Shown: one piece after another, positions 36,795-47,738 of the stretch | Numbering within the stretch: position 1 is the first letter of the stretch | How the letters are laid out: each line of letters opens with the position of its first letter | Assembly: GCF_000262545.1 (NCBI RefSeq) | Contig: NZ_JH660660.1 | Span: 1,574,975-1,638,974 of the forward strand | DNA length: 64,000 nucleotides | Direction: 5' to 3' | DNA from: Prevotella bivia DSM 20514 | Lineage (GTDB): Bacteria > Bacteroidota > Bacteroidia > Bacteroidales > Bacteroidaceae | Made by a program: the position numbers and the translations under genes | Notes under the pieces: generated by a model | Databases searched by the model: none | What the model was told of the DNA's origin: nothing | Seen by the model: the letters and a program-made list of their open reading frames with translations, nothing else

Positions 36795-37076
36795 AAAGAT
36801 AGGAAGCAGTATCGACATTTATCAATACTGCTTCCTATTTTGTAAACAAAAATCTAAATTCTTTTTGTTTTGAAGCTTGATTTATGGTTCACACCTCACG
36901 GTGCTCCCCAAAATCTTGCATCAACTGTTATCCTTCATCTTTATCAATCTTTTATAACCTAAACTAAACCTATTTTTGTAATCCTGAACAATCGCTTTTG
37001 TTCTTACCTTAAACTAAATAACTAAAAACCTAAATCTATTACTACTAACCTAAACAATCTATTTCTTTATTTTTAC
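36795..37076 (-). ncRNA. Candidate small RNA
   Basis: A leftward promoter (TACCTTTG at 37081-37088, CTTG 20 bp upstream) faces the strong terminator at 36799-36838. The region between has no frame of note. The predicted transcript is about 280 nt, ends in the GGAAGCAG hairpin and is not antisense to any gene. No known RNA family was recognised. It could also simply be a non-functional promoter. Confidence 0.35.
36799..36838. terminator. Strong bidirectional terminator
   Basis: ATAGGAAGCAGTAT, 12-nt loop, ATACTGCTTCCTAT: a perfect 14-bp stem with TTTT on the right and CTTTTT when read leftward. Confidence 0.85.
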
Positions 37077-37080
37077 GATG

Positions 37081-37088
37081 CAAAGGTA
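37081..37088 (-). promoter_or_regulatory. Orphan -7 element
   Basis: TACCTTTG on the minus strand with no gene downstream before the terminator at 36838; nhaA ends upstream of it at 37226. Confidence 0.5.
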
Positions 37089-37225
37089 ATACTGTTTCCG
37101 CACACACACAAGCATTTTGATGAAATTTTTTCAGTAATACCACGCTTTTTGACTTATATCAATCCCTTTCGCAACTATTTTTCTTTGCAAAGAAAGATAG
37201 TAGTCGAAAAATCGCAAGTTTTAGA

Positions 37226-38554
37226 TTATTCACCCATAGCAGGTTTAGCAGGCTCCGTTTTTAATAGTCGATAGCCTATTACTCCTCCCAAGATAGAGGC
37301 AGCAAAGATACCTACTTTGGCTTGTACGTGGAGGACTGGATCGGTAAAAGCTAAAGAAGTTACAAACATAGACATGGTAAAACCTATAGAAGCTAAGAAC
37401 CCTAACCCTATGAAACGCCGCCATGTCATAGAAGCCGAACGCTTACCGATCCCCAACTTTACTAATATCCATACCGATGCCACTACACCAATAGGTTTGC
37501 CTAATAGCAAACCAAGCATAACACCAAGGGCTACATTATTTGAAAAGATACTTGCCATATCCATTTCCACAAAGTTTACGCCAGCATTGGCTAAAGCAAA
37601 AATGGGCATAATGACAAACGACACAAAGGGATGCATACCGTGTTCTAGTCGCTGAAGAGGTGGAAGCGCATTGATAGCTTCCGACTTTACTTGTGCAATG
37701 ATTTCCACCTGTTCATGCTCCAGCGTGCGTACATCATTGCTATCCGCCTTTTCAAAGAGGCGAAGCTGGCGGCGCATACGAGCAATAAAAGTGGCTTCAG
37801 GGATCTTCGAGTCGGCAGGGATCATAAAAGCTGCTAACACCGCAGCAATCGTTGCATGAATGCCCGACATGAGGAAAGCCGTCCACACACCGCAAACACC
37901 TAGCATACCATAAAACAAAACGCTCTTAACACCCATTTTGTTGGCGATAAACATTATTAAAAGAAAAGCCACCCCCACCGCAATACTCGACACAGAGATA
38001 TTAGAGGTATAGAAAAGGGCTATGACAATAACCGACCCTAAGTCGTCGACAATGGCAAGGGTGGTAAGGAAAACTTTTGCCGAGAGCGGCACTCTGTCGC
38101 CTAACATATATACTAAGGCTAGCGCAAAGGCTATATCGGTAGCCATTGGGATACCCCAACCACCCGATACTTCTGTGCCAAAATTGAGTGCTAAGAAGAT
38201 ACCCGCAGGCACAAGCATACCCATAATGGCAGCACCAACAGGTAAGACTACCTTACGAATATCGCGCAGTTCGCCACCAATAAACTCACGTTTCAATTCC
38301 AATCCCACCACAAAGAAGAAGAGCGACATAAGTCCGTCGTTGATCCAATGTGCAATAGAGAAATTAAAATAAGGCGTACTATCTACAACAAAACCCAAAT
38401 GATGCTCGAAGAAATGGGCAAAATTCTCATGCCAAGGCGAATTGGCTAGGGCAAGGGCTATCACTACAGCAACAGCCAACACAATGCCACCCGACTTTTC
38501 TTGTCGCATGAATTGCATAGCTGGCAAGAATATTTTTCTATTAAATGTATCCAT
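37226..38554 (-). CDS. nhaA: Na+/H+ antiporter NhaA
   Basis: 442 residues. Typical NhaA with 11-12 helices; the paired Asp ion site is in FLTTLAIVDDLGSVIVIALF, with MATDIAFALALVYMLGDRVP and SLFFFVVGLELKREFIGG. The loop at residues 230-300 is longer than in E. coli NhaA and rich in charged residues (RMRRQLRLFEKADSNDVRTL). Exports Na+ using the proton gradient. Confidence 0.95.
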   Translation of the reverse strand: MDTFNRKIFLPAMQFMRQEKSGGIVLAVAVVIALALANSPWHENFAHFFEHHLGFVVDSTPYFNFSIAHWINDGLMSLFFFVVGLELKREFIGGELRDIRKVVLPVGAAIMGMLVPAGIFLALNFGTEVSGGWGIPMATDIAFALALVYMLGDRVPLSAKVFLTTLAIVDDLGSVIVIALFYTSNISVSSIAVGVAFLLIMFIANKMGVKSVLFYGMLGVCGVWTAFLMSGIHATIAAVLAAFMIPADSKIPEATFIARMRRQLRLFEKADSNDVRTLEHEQVEIIAQVKSEAINALPPLQRLEHGMHPFVSFVIMPIFALANAGVNFVEMDMASIFSNNVALGVMLGLLLGKPIGVVASVWILVKLGIGKRSASMTWRRFIGLGFLASIGFTMSMFVTSLAFTDPVLHVQAKVGIFAASILGGVIGYRLLKTEPAKPAMGE

Positions 38555-38609
38555 AATAATTGTTTTTTAGGAGTTTTTTTAACACCGCTTTTCTATATCG
38601 TTGAGTTTG

Positions 38610-38617
38610 CAAAGTTA
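38610..38617 (-). promoter_or_regulatory. -7 element of nhaA
   Basis: TAACTTTG followed by C on the minus strand, 55 nt before the nhaA ATG. Confidence 0.5.
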
Positions 38618-38714
38618 ATACAAACGTTATGTTCTTACAATAAAAATCGTTGCTTACGACATATTCATAAAGCTATTTTACACCTTTTTATAATCTTTAA
38701 TAGGCGTTTTTTCA

Positions 38715-38722
38715 TACCTTTG
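38715..38722 (+). promoter_or_regulatory. -7 element of the MATE gene
   Basis: TACCTTTG followed by C, 82 nt before the ATG at 38805. Divergent from the nhaA promoter. Confidence 0.5.
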
Positions 38723-38804
38723 CATTTTGCAAACCGCTTTCTTTCCATCAAGATAATACTTAAAGCGGTAAATTAGCTTTACATAAAACAGAATAAGAAA
38801 AAAT

Positions 38805-40133
38805 ATGGCATACCATTTTTCAGCTTACGCTTCACATTATAAAAATCTTACTTTTCTAGGTGTTCCTATCATCATAGGACAGCTTGGCAATATCATTTTG
38901 GCCTTTACCGACACCCTTATGATAGGACATCACAGCACAAAAGAACTAGCTGCTGCTGCCTTTGTCAACAATGTCTTTGCACTCGCTATCCTCATGTCGC
39001 TCGGCTTTTCGTATGCCATCACACCCATCGTGGGCAAGCTATACGGTCAGGGAAAGGGTGAGCGCATCGGAGAAGTGATGAAGAATGCCGTAGCCGCTAA
39101 CACCGTAGCAGGCATCATCTTTATGACGGTAATGGGCGTTTTATACCTTAATATCCACCACTTAGGACAGCCCAAAGAGCTAATACCACTCATTCAAGAC
39201 TATTACCTTATACAATATGCTTCGTTGCCTTTCGTATGCTGGTTTAATACTTTCAAACAATTCTTCGACGGAATAACCGATACCAAAACACCCATGTGGA
39301 TTATTATGGGCGGAAACGTGATGAATATCTTTGGCAACTGGGTGCTTATCTATGGACACTTTGGCATGCCTGAACTAGGGCTTAATGGTGCCGGAATTTC
39401 TACGCTCTGCTCACGCATCATGATGACGATAGCACTCGTACTCCTCTTTGCGGCTCACAAGCGTTATAAGGTATATGCCAAGGGATGGCGAACAGGCAAA
39501 TTGTCGAAGACCGATTTTAAGGAACAGAACGCCCTCGGGTGGCCACTGTCGCTACAAATGGGCATGGAGTCGGCAGCTTTTAGCCTTTCAAGCATCATGG
39601 TAGGCTGGATCGGAACAATTGCGCTTGCAGCCCATCAGGTAATGCTAACGATTTCCCAACTAGGCTATATGATTTACTACGGACTAGCCTCAGCAGTAGC
39701 CGTGCGCACAAGCAACTTTGCAGGTCGTAAGGATTGGAACACCGTTTGGATCAATTCGCGTGCAGGATTACACCTTATCTTTTTGCTTGCCTTTATCACC
39801 TGCGTCCCTATTTTCTTTTGTCGCCATATTATCGGATCACTGTTTACCGATAACATCGAGGTGCAACAGCTTGTAGCCCTAATGGTAATACCCTTTATGA
39901 TCTATCAGTTTGGCGACGGAATGCAAGCCAACTATGCCAATGCGCTCCGAGGTATTGGCTATGTAAAACCCCTTATGGGTGTAGCTTTCGTTTCTTATTT
40001 CGTTACCTCCCTGTCCGTATCTTACCTTCTTGGCATTGTAATGGGCTACGGCATCATCGGCATTTGGGCGGCTTTCCCTATCGCCCTAACATTGGCAGGA
40101 GTACTATTTTATTATTACTTCAGAAAGGGAATG

Positions 40134-40160
<27 letters not shown>
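38805..40160 (+). CDS. MATE family efflux transporter
   Basis: 451 residues with 12 helices in two six-helix halves. IIGQLGNIILAFTDTLMIGH at the start and AFSLSSIMVGWIGTIALAAHQV around residue 260 are the matching N- and C-half signatures. Exports drugs or metabolites using Na+ or H+. The end (KRGERVES, TGA) is encoded by the 7-mer repeats of array 5. Confidence 0.88.
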
Positions 40161-40270
<110 letters not shown>

Positions 40271-40339
40271 AAAAAAACACTAGTCTCAACACAAAAATAT
40301 CAAAGCAAGGTCTTTTTCTCAGAAAAAAGATGTTTCACT

Positions 40340-40370
40340 TTTGTTTTATCTGTTTTTTTCTATATATTTG
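40340..40370 (+). promoter_or_regulatory. Promoter of tkt
   Basis: TTTG (40340-40343), 19-bp spacer, TATATTTG (40363-40370), followed by C. Good fit to the phylum consensus, 30 nt before the ATG. Confidence 0.65.
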
Positions 40371-40400
40371 CAAAAAGTAAAAATTTAAATCAACGCTATT

Positions 40401-42419
40401 ATGAATTGCAAAGAGTTGATGAACCGTGCTGCGGACAACATCAGAATTTTATCAGTGTCAATGGTAGAGAATGCTAAATCAGGACACCCGGGTGGAGCGA
40501 TGGGTGGTGCTGACTTTATCAATGTTCTCTTCTCGGAATTCCTTGTATACGATCCCGACCAGCCACTTTGGGCAGGCAGAGATCGTTTTTATTTGGATCC
40601 GGGACACATGTCGCCGATGCTCTACTCTGCTCTCACACTACAAGGAAAATTCACCATTGAGGATATCAAACAGTTCCGCCAATGGGGATCAATAACTCCG
40701 GGGCATCCAGAACGCGACTTAATCCACGGCGTAGAAAACTCGTCTGGACCATTAGGACAAGGACACGCTTACGCTGCTGGTGCGGCTGTGGCTGAAAAGT
40801 TCTTAGCAGCTCGCTTGTCTAACACTATGATGCAGCATAAGATCTATGCTTACATCTCTGACGGTGGCATTCAGGAAGGCATCAGCGCAGAGGTGGGACG
40901 ATTGGCAGGCAATCTAGGTTTGAACAACCTTATTATGTTCTATGATGCTAACGATGTGCAGCTATCCACCGCTTGTGGCGCAGTGTCTTGCGAAGATACA
41001 GCTATGCGCTATCGCTCATACAACTGGAATGTATTAACAATCAATGGCAACGATGTAGACGAAATTCGTGAAGCACTCATCGCTGCTAACCAAGAAACAG
41101 AACGCCCAACGCTGATCATTGGTAATACCATTATGGCTAAGGGTGGCAAGCAAGCCGATGGTTCTAGCTATGAAGGTAGCGTAAAAACGCACGGTGCTCC
41201 TTTCGGAACCGATGCCTATATCAACACGGTTAAGAACTTAGGGGGTAACCCCGACGATCCTTTCGTGGTATTCGATGATGTTCAGAAGCTATACGACGAT
41301 CGCAAAGCAGAACTTCGCACCATCGTAGCAAAGCGCCATGCAGAGGAAGAGGCTTGGAGAAAGGCTAACCCTACCCTCGCCGCACAGATGGACGAATGGT
41401 TCGCTGAGAAAGCTCCAAAGATTGATTGGAGCCGACTACAGCAAAAGCGCGACATCCCTTCTCGTAACGCTTCGGCAGCCTGCTTAGGGGTATTGGCAGA
41501 ACAAGTGCCTAATATGATCGTGGCATCGGCCGACCTTAGCAACTCTGACAAAACCGATGGCTTCCTTAATAAGACCCACTCGCTCACACGTGGCGATTTC
41601 AGTGGAGCTTTCTTCCAAGCTGGTGTATCCGAACTCGCTATGGGCTGTATGTGTATAGGTATGATGCTTCATGGCGGTGTGATCACAGCAATGGGTACTT
41701 TCTTTGTATTCTCCGACTATATGAAGCCTGCTGTTCGTATGGCTGCTTTGATGCAAGTACCTGTGAAATTTATTTGGAGCCATGATGCTTTCCGTGTTGG
41801 TGAAGACGGTCCTACCCATGAGCCAGTAGAACACGAAGCACAAATCCGCCTAATGGAAAAGCTTCAAAACCATGCTGGTAAGGATAGCGTACGCGTATTC
41901 CGCCCTGCCGATAGCGATGCCACTACCGTATGTTGGCAAATGGCAATGGAGAATATGGAAACACCTACCGCACTCATTCTCTCTCGCCAAAACATCAAGA
42001 GCCTACCAGAGGGCAACAACTACGAAGAAGTGCGCAAAGGTGCTTACATCGTAAAGGGTTCTGACGAGCAGTTTGATGTGATCCTCCTTGCTAGCGGATC
42101 AGAAGTATCTACACTTGTCGAAGCAGCCGAACCTCTCCGCAAAGCGGGTTACAAAGTGCGCATAGTAAGCGTACCATCAGAAGGGCTGTTCCGCCGTCAG
42201 AGCAAGGAATACCAAGAACAAGTACTTCCAAAGGGAGCTAAGATCTTCGGTCTTACCGCTGGTTTGCCTGTAACCCTAGAGGGCTTAGTAGGTGCGGAAG
42301 GTAGAGTATATGGCTTGCCAAGCTTTGGTTTCTCAGCTCCTTTCAAGGTGTTAGACGAGAAGCTAGGCTTCACACCAGAGAATATCTTCAACGAAGTAAA
42401 GAAATATATTTCTAAGTAA
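40401..42419 (+). CDS. tkt: Transketolase
   Basis: 672 residues. Thiamine diphosphate site: SGHPGGAMGGAD near residue 28, GPLGQGHAYAAG, and the GDG-type motif here as SDGGIQEGIS. The pyrimidine domain has DLSNSDKT and FFVFSDYMKPAVRMAALM; HDAFRVGEDGPTHEPVE is also diagnostic. Non-oxidative pentose phosphate pathway. Followed 69 bp later by rpiB of the same pathway. Confidence 0.96.
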   Translation: MNCKELMNRAADNIRILSVSMVENAKSGHPGGAMGGADFINVLFSEFLVYDPDQPLWAGRDRFYLDPGHMSPMLYSALTLQGKFTIEDIKQFRQWGSITPGHPERDLIHGVENSSGPLGQGHAYAAGAAVAEKFLAARLSNTMMQHKIYAYISDGGIQEGISAEVGRLAGNLGLNNLIMFYDANDVQLSTACGAVSCEDTAMRYRSYNWNVLTINGNDVDEIREALIAANQETERPTLIIGNTIMAKGGKQADGSSYEGSVKTHGAPFGTDAYINTVKNLGGNPDDPFVVFDDVQKLYDDRKAELRTIVAKRHAEEEAWRKANPTLAAQMDEWFAEKAPKIDWSRLQQKRDIPSRNASAACLGVLAEQVPNMIVASADLSNSDKTDGFLNKTHSLTRGDFSGAFFQAGVSELAMGCMCIGMMLHGGVITAMGTFFVFSDYMKPAVRMAALMQVPVKFIWSHDAFRVGEDGPTHEPVEHEAQIRLMEKLQNHAGKDSVRVFRPADSDATTVCWQMAMENMETPTALILSRQNIKSLPEGNNYEEVRKGAYIVKGSDEQFDVILLASGSEVSTLVEAAEPLRKAGYKVRIVSVPSEGLFRRQSKEYQEQVLPKGAKIFGLTAGLPVTLEGLVGAEGRVYGLPSFGFSAPFKVLDEKLGFTPENIFNEVKKYISK

Positions 42420-42488
42420 TATTTATAACCTGAACACCTCGGGGGACGAATAAGCACCTCGAGGGGGTTCGTAATAACCTCATAGCTT

Positions 42489-42929
42489 ATGGAAATAAAG
42501 ACTATCGGAGTGGCTTGCGATCACGCAGGTTTCCCACTAAAGGAGTTCGTTATTCAGTATTTGGAAGAACACAAGTATGCTTACAAAGACTTTGGTTGTA
42601 ATAGCGATTTAAGTTGCGACTATCCCGACTATGCCCATCCATTGGCAGAAGCATTAGAAAAAGGCGAGATTTATCCTGCTATTGCTATCTGTGGTAGTGG
42701 CGAAGGAATGGCAATGACCCTGAATAAGCATCAAGGGGTTCGTGCTGGCTTGGCTTGGAACAAGGATGTTGCCGGACTTATTCGCCAGCATAACGATGCA
42801 AATGCTATTGTTCTTCCTGGTCGTTTCATCGACAACAAGACAGCAGCCACAATTCTCGATACTTTCCTAAAGGCTACGTTTGAGGGTGGTCGCCATGAGC
42901 GTCGTGTCGAAAAGATCGCATTAAAATAA
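42489..42929 (+). CDS. rpiB: Ribose-5-phosphate isomerase B
   Basis: 146 residues. LacA/RpiB family: GVACDHAGFPLKEFV at the start, YPDYAHPLAEAL, and the active-site CGSGEGMAMTLNKHQGVRAG. Interconverts ribose 5-phosphate and ribulose 5-phosphate. Forms an operon with tkt. The gap carries an ACGAA/TTCGT stem around CCTCGAGG. Confidence 0.93.
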   Translation: MEIKTIGVACDHAGFPLKEFVIQYLEEHKYAYKDFGCNSDLSCDYPDYAHPLAEALEKGEIYPAIAICGSGEGMAMTLNKHQGVRAGLAWNKDVAGLIRQHNDANAIVLPGRFIDNKTAATILDTFLKATFEGGRHERRVEKIALK

Positions 42930-42967
42930 CAATTGCTGTTGGCAAAGCCTACGCAATGAAAACAATT

Positions 42968-43002
42968 AAAGGGATATATTCTTTCGAGGATATATCCCTT
43001 TT
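42968..43002 (+). terminator. Terminator of tkt-rpiB
   Basis: AAAGGGATATAT, 10-nt loop, ATATATCCCTTTT, 39 bp after the rpiB stop. Confidence 0.8.
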
Positions 43003-43023
43003 ATAATTGAGAATTGAGAATTT

Positions 43024-43179
43024 CTATAAAACTTCCAGCATACGCAAAGCCCAATAGCCTACACCAAGCATGATAAGTCCCACGATGATGCGGAAGATGC
43101 AACCCGTGATCTTCTTTATTAAGATAACGCCAATAACGAATACTACGATTAAGGCTATGAAATATTCTAAATTCTCCAT
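43024..43179 (-). CDS. Small membrane protein (51 aa)
   Basis: MENLEYFIALIVVFVIGVIL, then IKKITGCIFRIIVGLIMLGV and a short tail ending LRMLEVL, from ATG 43179 to TAG. Two hydrophobic helices with a short basic turn, a common small-protein layout in Bacteroidota. Lies 44 bp after the pseudouridine synthase gene on the same strand and may be cotranscribed. Function unknown. Confidence 0.6.
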   Translation of the reverse strand: MENLEYFIALIVVFVIGVILIKKITGCIFRIIVGLIMLGVGYWALRMLEVL

Positions 43180-43223
43180 AATGAAAATACTTTTTAAAAC
43201 TTAAACAAATGCGCCATTCTCCC

Positions 43224-44093
43224 TTACTTAAACAAATGACGGAACATAGGCGGGACGGGCGTTTCAAACTCCATACGCTCATGGGTTACAGGGTGATAAA
43301 AACAAAGGAGGAAGGCATGTAGGCAGAGGCGACCTATAGGATCATCGCCATTACCATACTTAATGTCGCCACACACAGGATGCCCCATATCGGCAGCGTG
43401 AACACGAATTTGGTTCTTACGCCCCGTTTCTAGCTTAAACTCCACGAGCGAATGGTTTACCGTGCGGTCGATGGTAAAGAAATGGGTTACGGCATATTTT
43501 CCGCCATTATCCACAGGCGAACTGTAGGTAATATACGACTTGTTGTCCTTCAGCCAATTGGCTATCGTACCCTCATCGTCTGCCATCTCACCGCTCAACA
43601 CAGCAATATACCGACGATCGTACACTATGTTATGCCAATCGTGTTCCAACAGTTGCTCCGTTTGCATATCCTTAGCATAGATCATTAAGCCAGAGGTATC
43701 GCGGTCGAGCCGATGCACCACATGAGCCGTACAGTTTTGCTTGGTTTTATGAAAATAGTCGTCGAGCACTTTCTTCACATTCAGCGAGGCATGCCCTGCT
43801 CCCATAGAGAGGATACCCACATTTTTCTCCACCACCACGAGGTATTTATCCTCATAAACGAGTTTCACGTATCGGCTCTTAAATTGGTCGTTCTTCTTGC
43901 TCTTACTAATCGCAATTTTGTCGCCAATCTTTAGCTGATGATCAAACTGGGTTACAATCTTCCCATTCACCTTAATACCTCGGTTCTTGAGTGTGGCTTT
44001 CACCTTACTTTTCGTCTCACCAACGTTTGCCAACAACCACGCTAGCAAAGGCTTTTCGTCCTTCACCACCATACGGTCGTATTTGTCTTGCAT
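43224..44093 (-). CDS. RluA-family pseudouridine synthase
   Basis: 289 residues from ATG 44093. N-terminal S4-like RNA-binding region (VKATLKNRGIKVNGKIVTQF), then the catalytic HVVHRLDRDTSGLMIYAKD with the active Asp, and the C-terminal LETGRKNQIRVHAADMGHPV block. Isomerises uridine in rRNA or tRNA; target not decidable (RluD/RluC type). An ATG eight codons earlier (44117) lies only 4 nt after the -7 element and would be at or before the transcription start, so 44093 is preferred. Confidence 0.85.
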   Translation of the reverse strand: MQDKYDRMVVKDEKPLLAWLLANVGETKSKVKATLKNRGIKVNGKIVTQFDHQLKIGDKIAISKSKKNDQFKSRYVKLVYEDKYLVVVEKNVGILSMGAGHASLNVKKVLDDYFHKTKQNCTAHVVHRLDRDTSGLMIYAKDMQTEQLLEHDWHNIVYDRRYIAVLSGEMADDEGTIANWLKDNKSYITYSSPVDNGGKYAVTHFFTIDRTVNHSLVEFKLETGRKNQIRVHAADMGHPVCGDIKYGNGDDPIGRLCLHAFLLCFYHPVTHERMEFETPVPPMFRHLFK

Positions 44094-44121
44094 ATATGGA
44101 TTTACCTGCTTTATCATATTG

Positions 44122-44129
44122 CAAAGGTA
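44122..44129 (-). promoter_or_regulatory. -7 element of the pseudouridine synthase gene
   Basis: TACCTTTG followed by C on the minus strand, 28 nt before the chosen ATG. Confidence 0.55.
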
Positions 44130-44196
44130 AGAAAAAAATAGCTACTGATATTAGGTTGGGATAGTTTTAGTTGATAATAAAGAGAGAAGAAAAAGT

Positions 44197-44279
44197 AAAA
44201 GGCAACCTTTTGCTCCACAAAAGATTACCTTTCACCTTGTAAAACATAACCTTTTACTCGGCAAAAGGTTATGTTTTAC
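44197..44279. repeat. Four-unit 22-bp repeat forming two hairpins
   Basis: Units start at 44197, 44219, 44241 and 44263, exact 22-bp period. Units 3 and 4 (AAAACATAACCTTTT / AAAAGGTTATGTTTT) pair perfectly; units 1 and 2 pair with mismatches. It lies past the 3' end of the gene at 44312. Confidence 0.8.
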
Positions 44280-44311
44280 AACACATTTATTATCAGCCTT
44301 TTACAAGGGCT

Positions 44312-44542
44312 TCAATTTTTCTTTCCTAATTCGCCTGCATGATAAAACATAAACACTTCTATCAATGAGAAAGCGGCTAGGGTAATGATCCAAAACAAAG
44401 GTGTTTTTTCGACTGGTTCCAATAGCACTAAAACGAGTGTTATTGCAAGACAAGCCTCGGTAACATATACAAAATAGTTACTAGGATCGAATTTTGAGCG
44501 ATCCTTTAAGAAGTGGTACATATCAATCAATTTCTCTAACAT
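44312..44542 (-). CDS. Small membrane protein (76 aa), hypothetical
   Basis: MLEKLIDMYHFLKDRSKFDP, then two helices (AITLVLVLLEPV and FWIITLAAFSLIEVFMFYHA). The ATG at 44542 is chosen because the frame further upstream (to 44626) runs through the dispersed 78-bp element. No family recognised. Confidence 0.5.
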   Translation of the reverse strand: MLEKLIDMYHFLKDRSKFDPSNYFVYVTEACLAITLVLVLLEPVEKTPLFWIITLAAFSLIEVFMFYHAGELGKKN

Positions 44543-44580
44543 AGCGATAAGTATATATAAATTTCGGTTTAGTATAATTC

Positions 44581-44663
44581 GTTGTATTTCATCCTTCGTT
44601 TTCTCGCCATGGCATAACTCGAGCAAGCTCGGTTCTGCTCATTTGGCTTAACGAAAACGTTCT
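44581..44663 (+). repeat. 78-bp dispersed element, full copy
   Basis: GTTGTATTTCATCC, TTTTCTCGCCATGGCATAAC, CGAGCAAGCTCG and GGCTTAACGAAAACGTT, about one full unit as at 17660-17824. A 17-bp piece in opposite orientation (GAAGGATGAAATCCAAC) lies at 44861-44877. The remaining DNA to 45024 is AT-rich and shows no gene. Confidence 0.85.
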
Positions 44664-45024
44664 TAACGGAATTTTTATCCAAGCATTGAGCCTTTTGAGT
44701 CCTTTCATATCCGTTAGCTTTATATCTTGTTTCAAAGTTAGCAAAAACAAAATATCTAACCAAAGAAAAAGGACATTTTTCTAACCATAAAATGTTTTTT
44801 TAAATACGCGTAACAGAAACTTCTTTCTTTGTTAATGAAATTTTAACATCTTACGAAATAGAAGGATGAAATCCAACTATTCAGTCGTTTAATATGTACG
44901 GCACTTTAAACCTACCTAGTAAGGTTGCCAAGCCTAATATTATTATTCCAACCATTAAAGCAACATAATATAAATTACTAATACTATATAAGCAGAGATA
45001 CTTGGCTGATAGGAATAAAAACCG

Positions 45025-45032
45025 TACCTTTG
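45025..45032 (+). promoter_or_regulatory. -7 element of the ABC-F gene
   Basis: TACCTTTG followed by C, 42 nt before the ATG at 45075. Confidence 0.55.
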
Positions 45033-45062
45033 CACCCAAATTATTAAGTAATAAGCATTTAG

Positions 45063-46691
<1,629 letters not shown>

Positions 46692-46887
46692 GGGGAGAGA
46701 TGAGAGTGGAGAGTTGAGATGAGAGAGTGGAGAGTTGAGAGTTGAGAGTTGAGAGATGCCCGTCCCTCTTTAATCAATTGAAAGTTGAGAATTATTTTTC
46801 TAGGAGTACTAGAACTACTAGGAATACTAGGACGGGCAGCTCTCCACTCTCAAAAACTCCACTCTCAAAACTCCACTCTCAACTCGC
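46692..46887. repeat. 9-mer/7-mer composite array 6 (two-sided)
   Basis: GAGAGTT-type 7-mers with linker ATGCCCGTCC, a non-repeat stretch, a few 9-mers (CTAGGAGTA, CTAGGAATA), linker GGACGGGCAG, then CTCTCCA/CTCTCAA 7-mers. Begins directly at the stop codon of the ABC-F gene. Confidence 0.85.
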
Positions 46888-46987
46888 TCTCAACTCGCTT
46901 TTGGCACATAATTTGTAAACAACTATTCGGAACCACAAGCGCTTCTAACAAAGCCTTGCTGTTCCGAATAATTTAAGTAATAAGAAT

Positions 46988-47578
46988 ATGAGTAAGAAAC
47001 ACGACAACGCTATGAACGTGGAAGAAGAAAATATCGAAAACATCAACTGTGAAACTGAAGAGCAAACGGAAGAAACTCAAGAGGCTAACACAGAAAACGC
47101 TAACGAACAGGAAGCAACACAGCAAGAAGAGCTTGACCCTGTAACCAAAGCACAGCTAGAGGCTGAACAATGGAAGGATAAGTATATCCGCTTGGTGGCT
47201 GAATTTGACAACTACAAGAAGCGCACCTTAAAGGAAAAAACAGAACTAATCTTTAACGGTAGCGAGAAAACAATTGGTGCGGTATTGCCTATTTTAGACG
47301 ATTTTGAACGTGCTATTGCTGACAATACCGATGATGCTACTGCCGTGAAAGAGGGCTTTAGCCTCATCTATAAAAAATTCTTTGAAACCTTGGAGAAGCT
47401 CGGTGTGAAGAAGATTGAAACCGAAGATGCCGACTTCAATGTGGATTACCACGAGGCTATTGCTATGGTTCCCGGTATGGGCGATGACAAAAAGGGTAAG
47501 GTTATAGATTGTGTGCAAACTGGTTACACCCTCAACGATAAGGTAATACGCCATGCAAAGGTGGCTGTAGGACAATAA
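46988..47578 (+). CDS. grpE: Nucleotide exchange factor GrpE
   Basis: 196 residues. An acidic N-terminal 50 residues, then WKDKYIRLVAEFDNYKKRTL (long helix) and the beta domain with VDYHEAIAMVPGMGDDKKGK and VIDCVQTGYTLNDKVIRHAK. Releases ADP from DnaK. Followed by dnaJ after repeat array 7; dnaK is not in the window. Confidence 0.95.
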   Translation: MSKKHDNAMNVEEENIENINCETEEQTEETQEANTENANEQEATQQEELDPVTKAQLEAEQWKDKYIRLVAEFDNYKKRTLKEKTELIFNGSEKTIGAVLPILDDFERAIADNTDDATAVKEGFSLIYKKFFETLEKLGVKKIETEDADFNVDYHEAIAMVPGMGDDKKGKVIDCVQTGYTLNDKVIRHAKVAVGQ

Positions 47579-47582
47579 TTGG

Positions 47583-47692
47583 TTCAGAGTTGAGAGTTGA
47601 GAGTTAAGATTTAAGAATTTTATCTAGGGATACTAGGAAAACTAGAAATACTAGAAAACCTAGAAATACTAGGAAAACTAGGAAAACTAGGA
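47583..47692 (-). repeat. 9-mer/7-mer composite array 7
   Basis: A few GAGAGTT 7-mers then about eight 9-mers (CTAGGGATA, CTAGGAAAA, CTAGAAATA, CTAGAAAAC). Lies between grpE and dnaJ. Confidence 0.8.
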
Positions 47693-47738
47693 TAGGTAAT
47701 GATCAATAAAACAAGACTGAGAAGAACAAGAAGAATAA

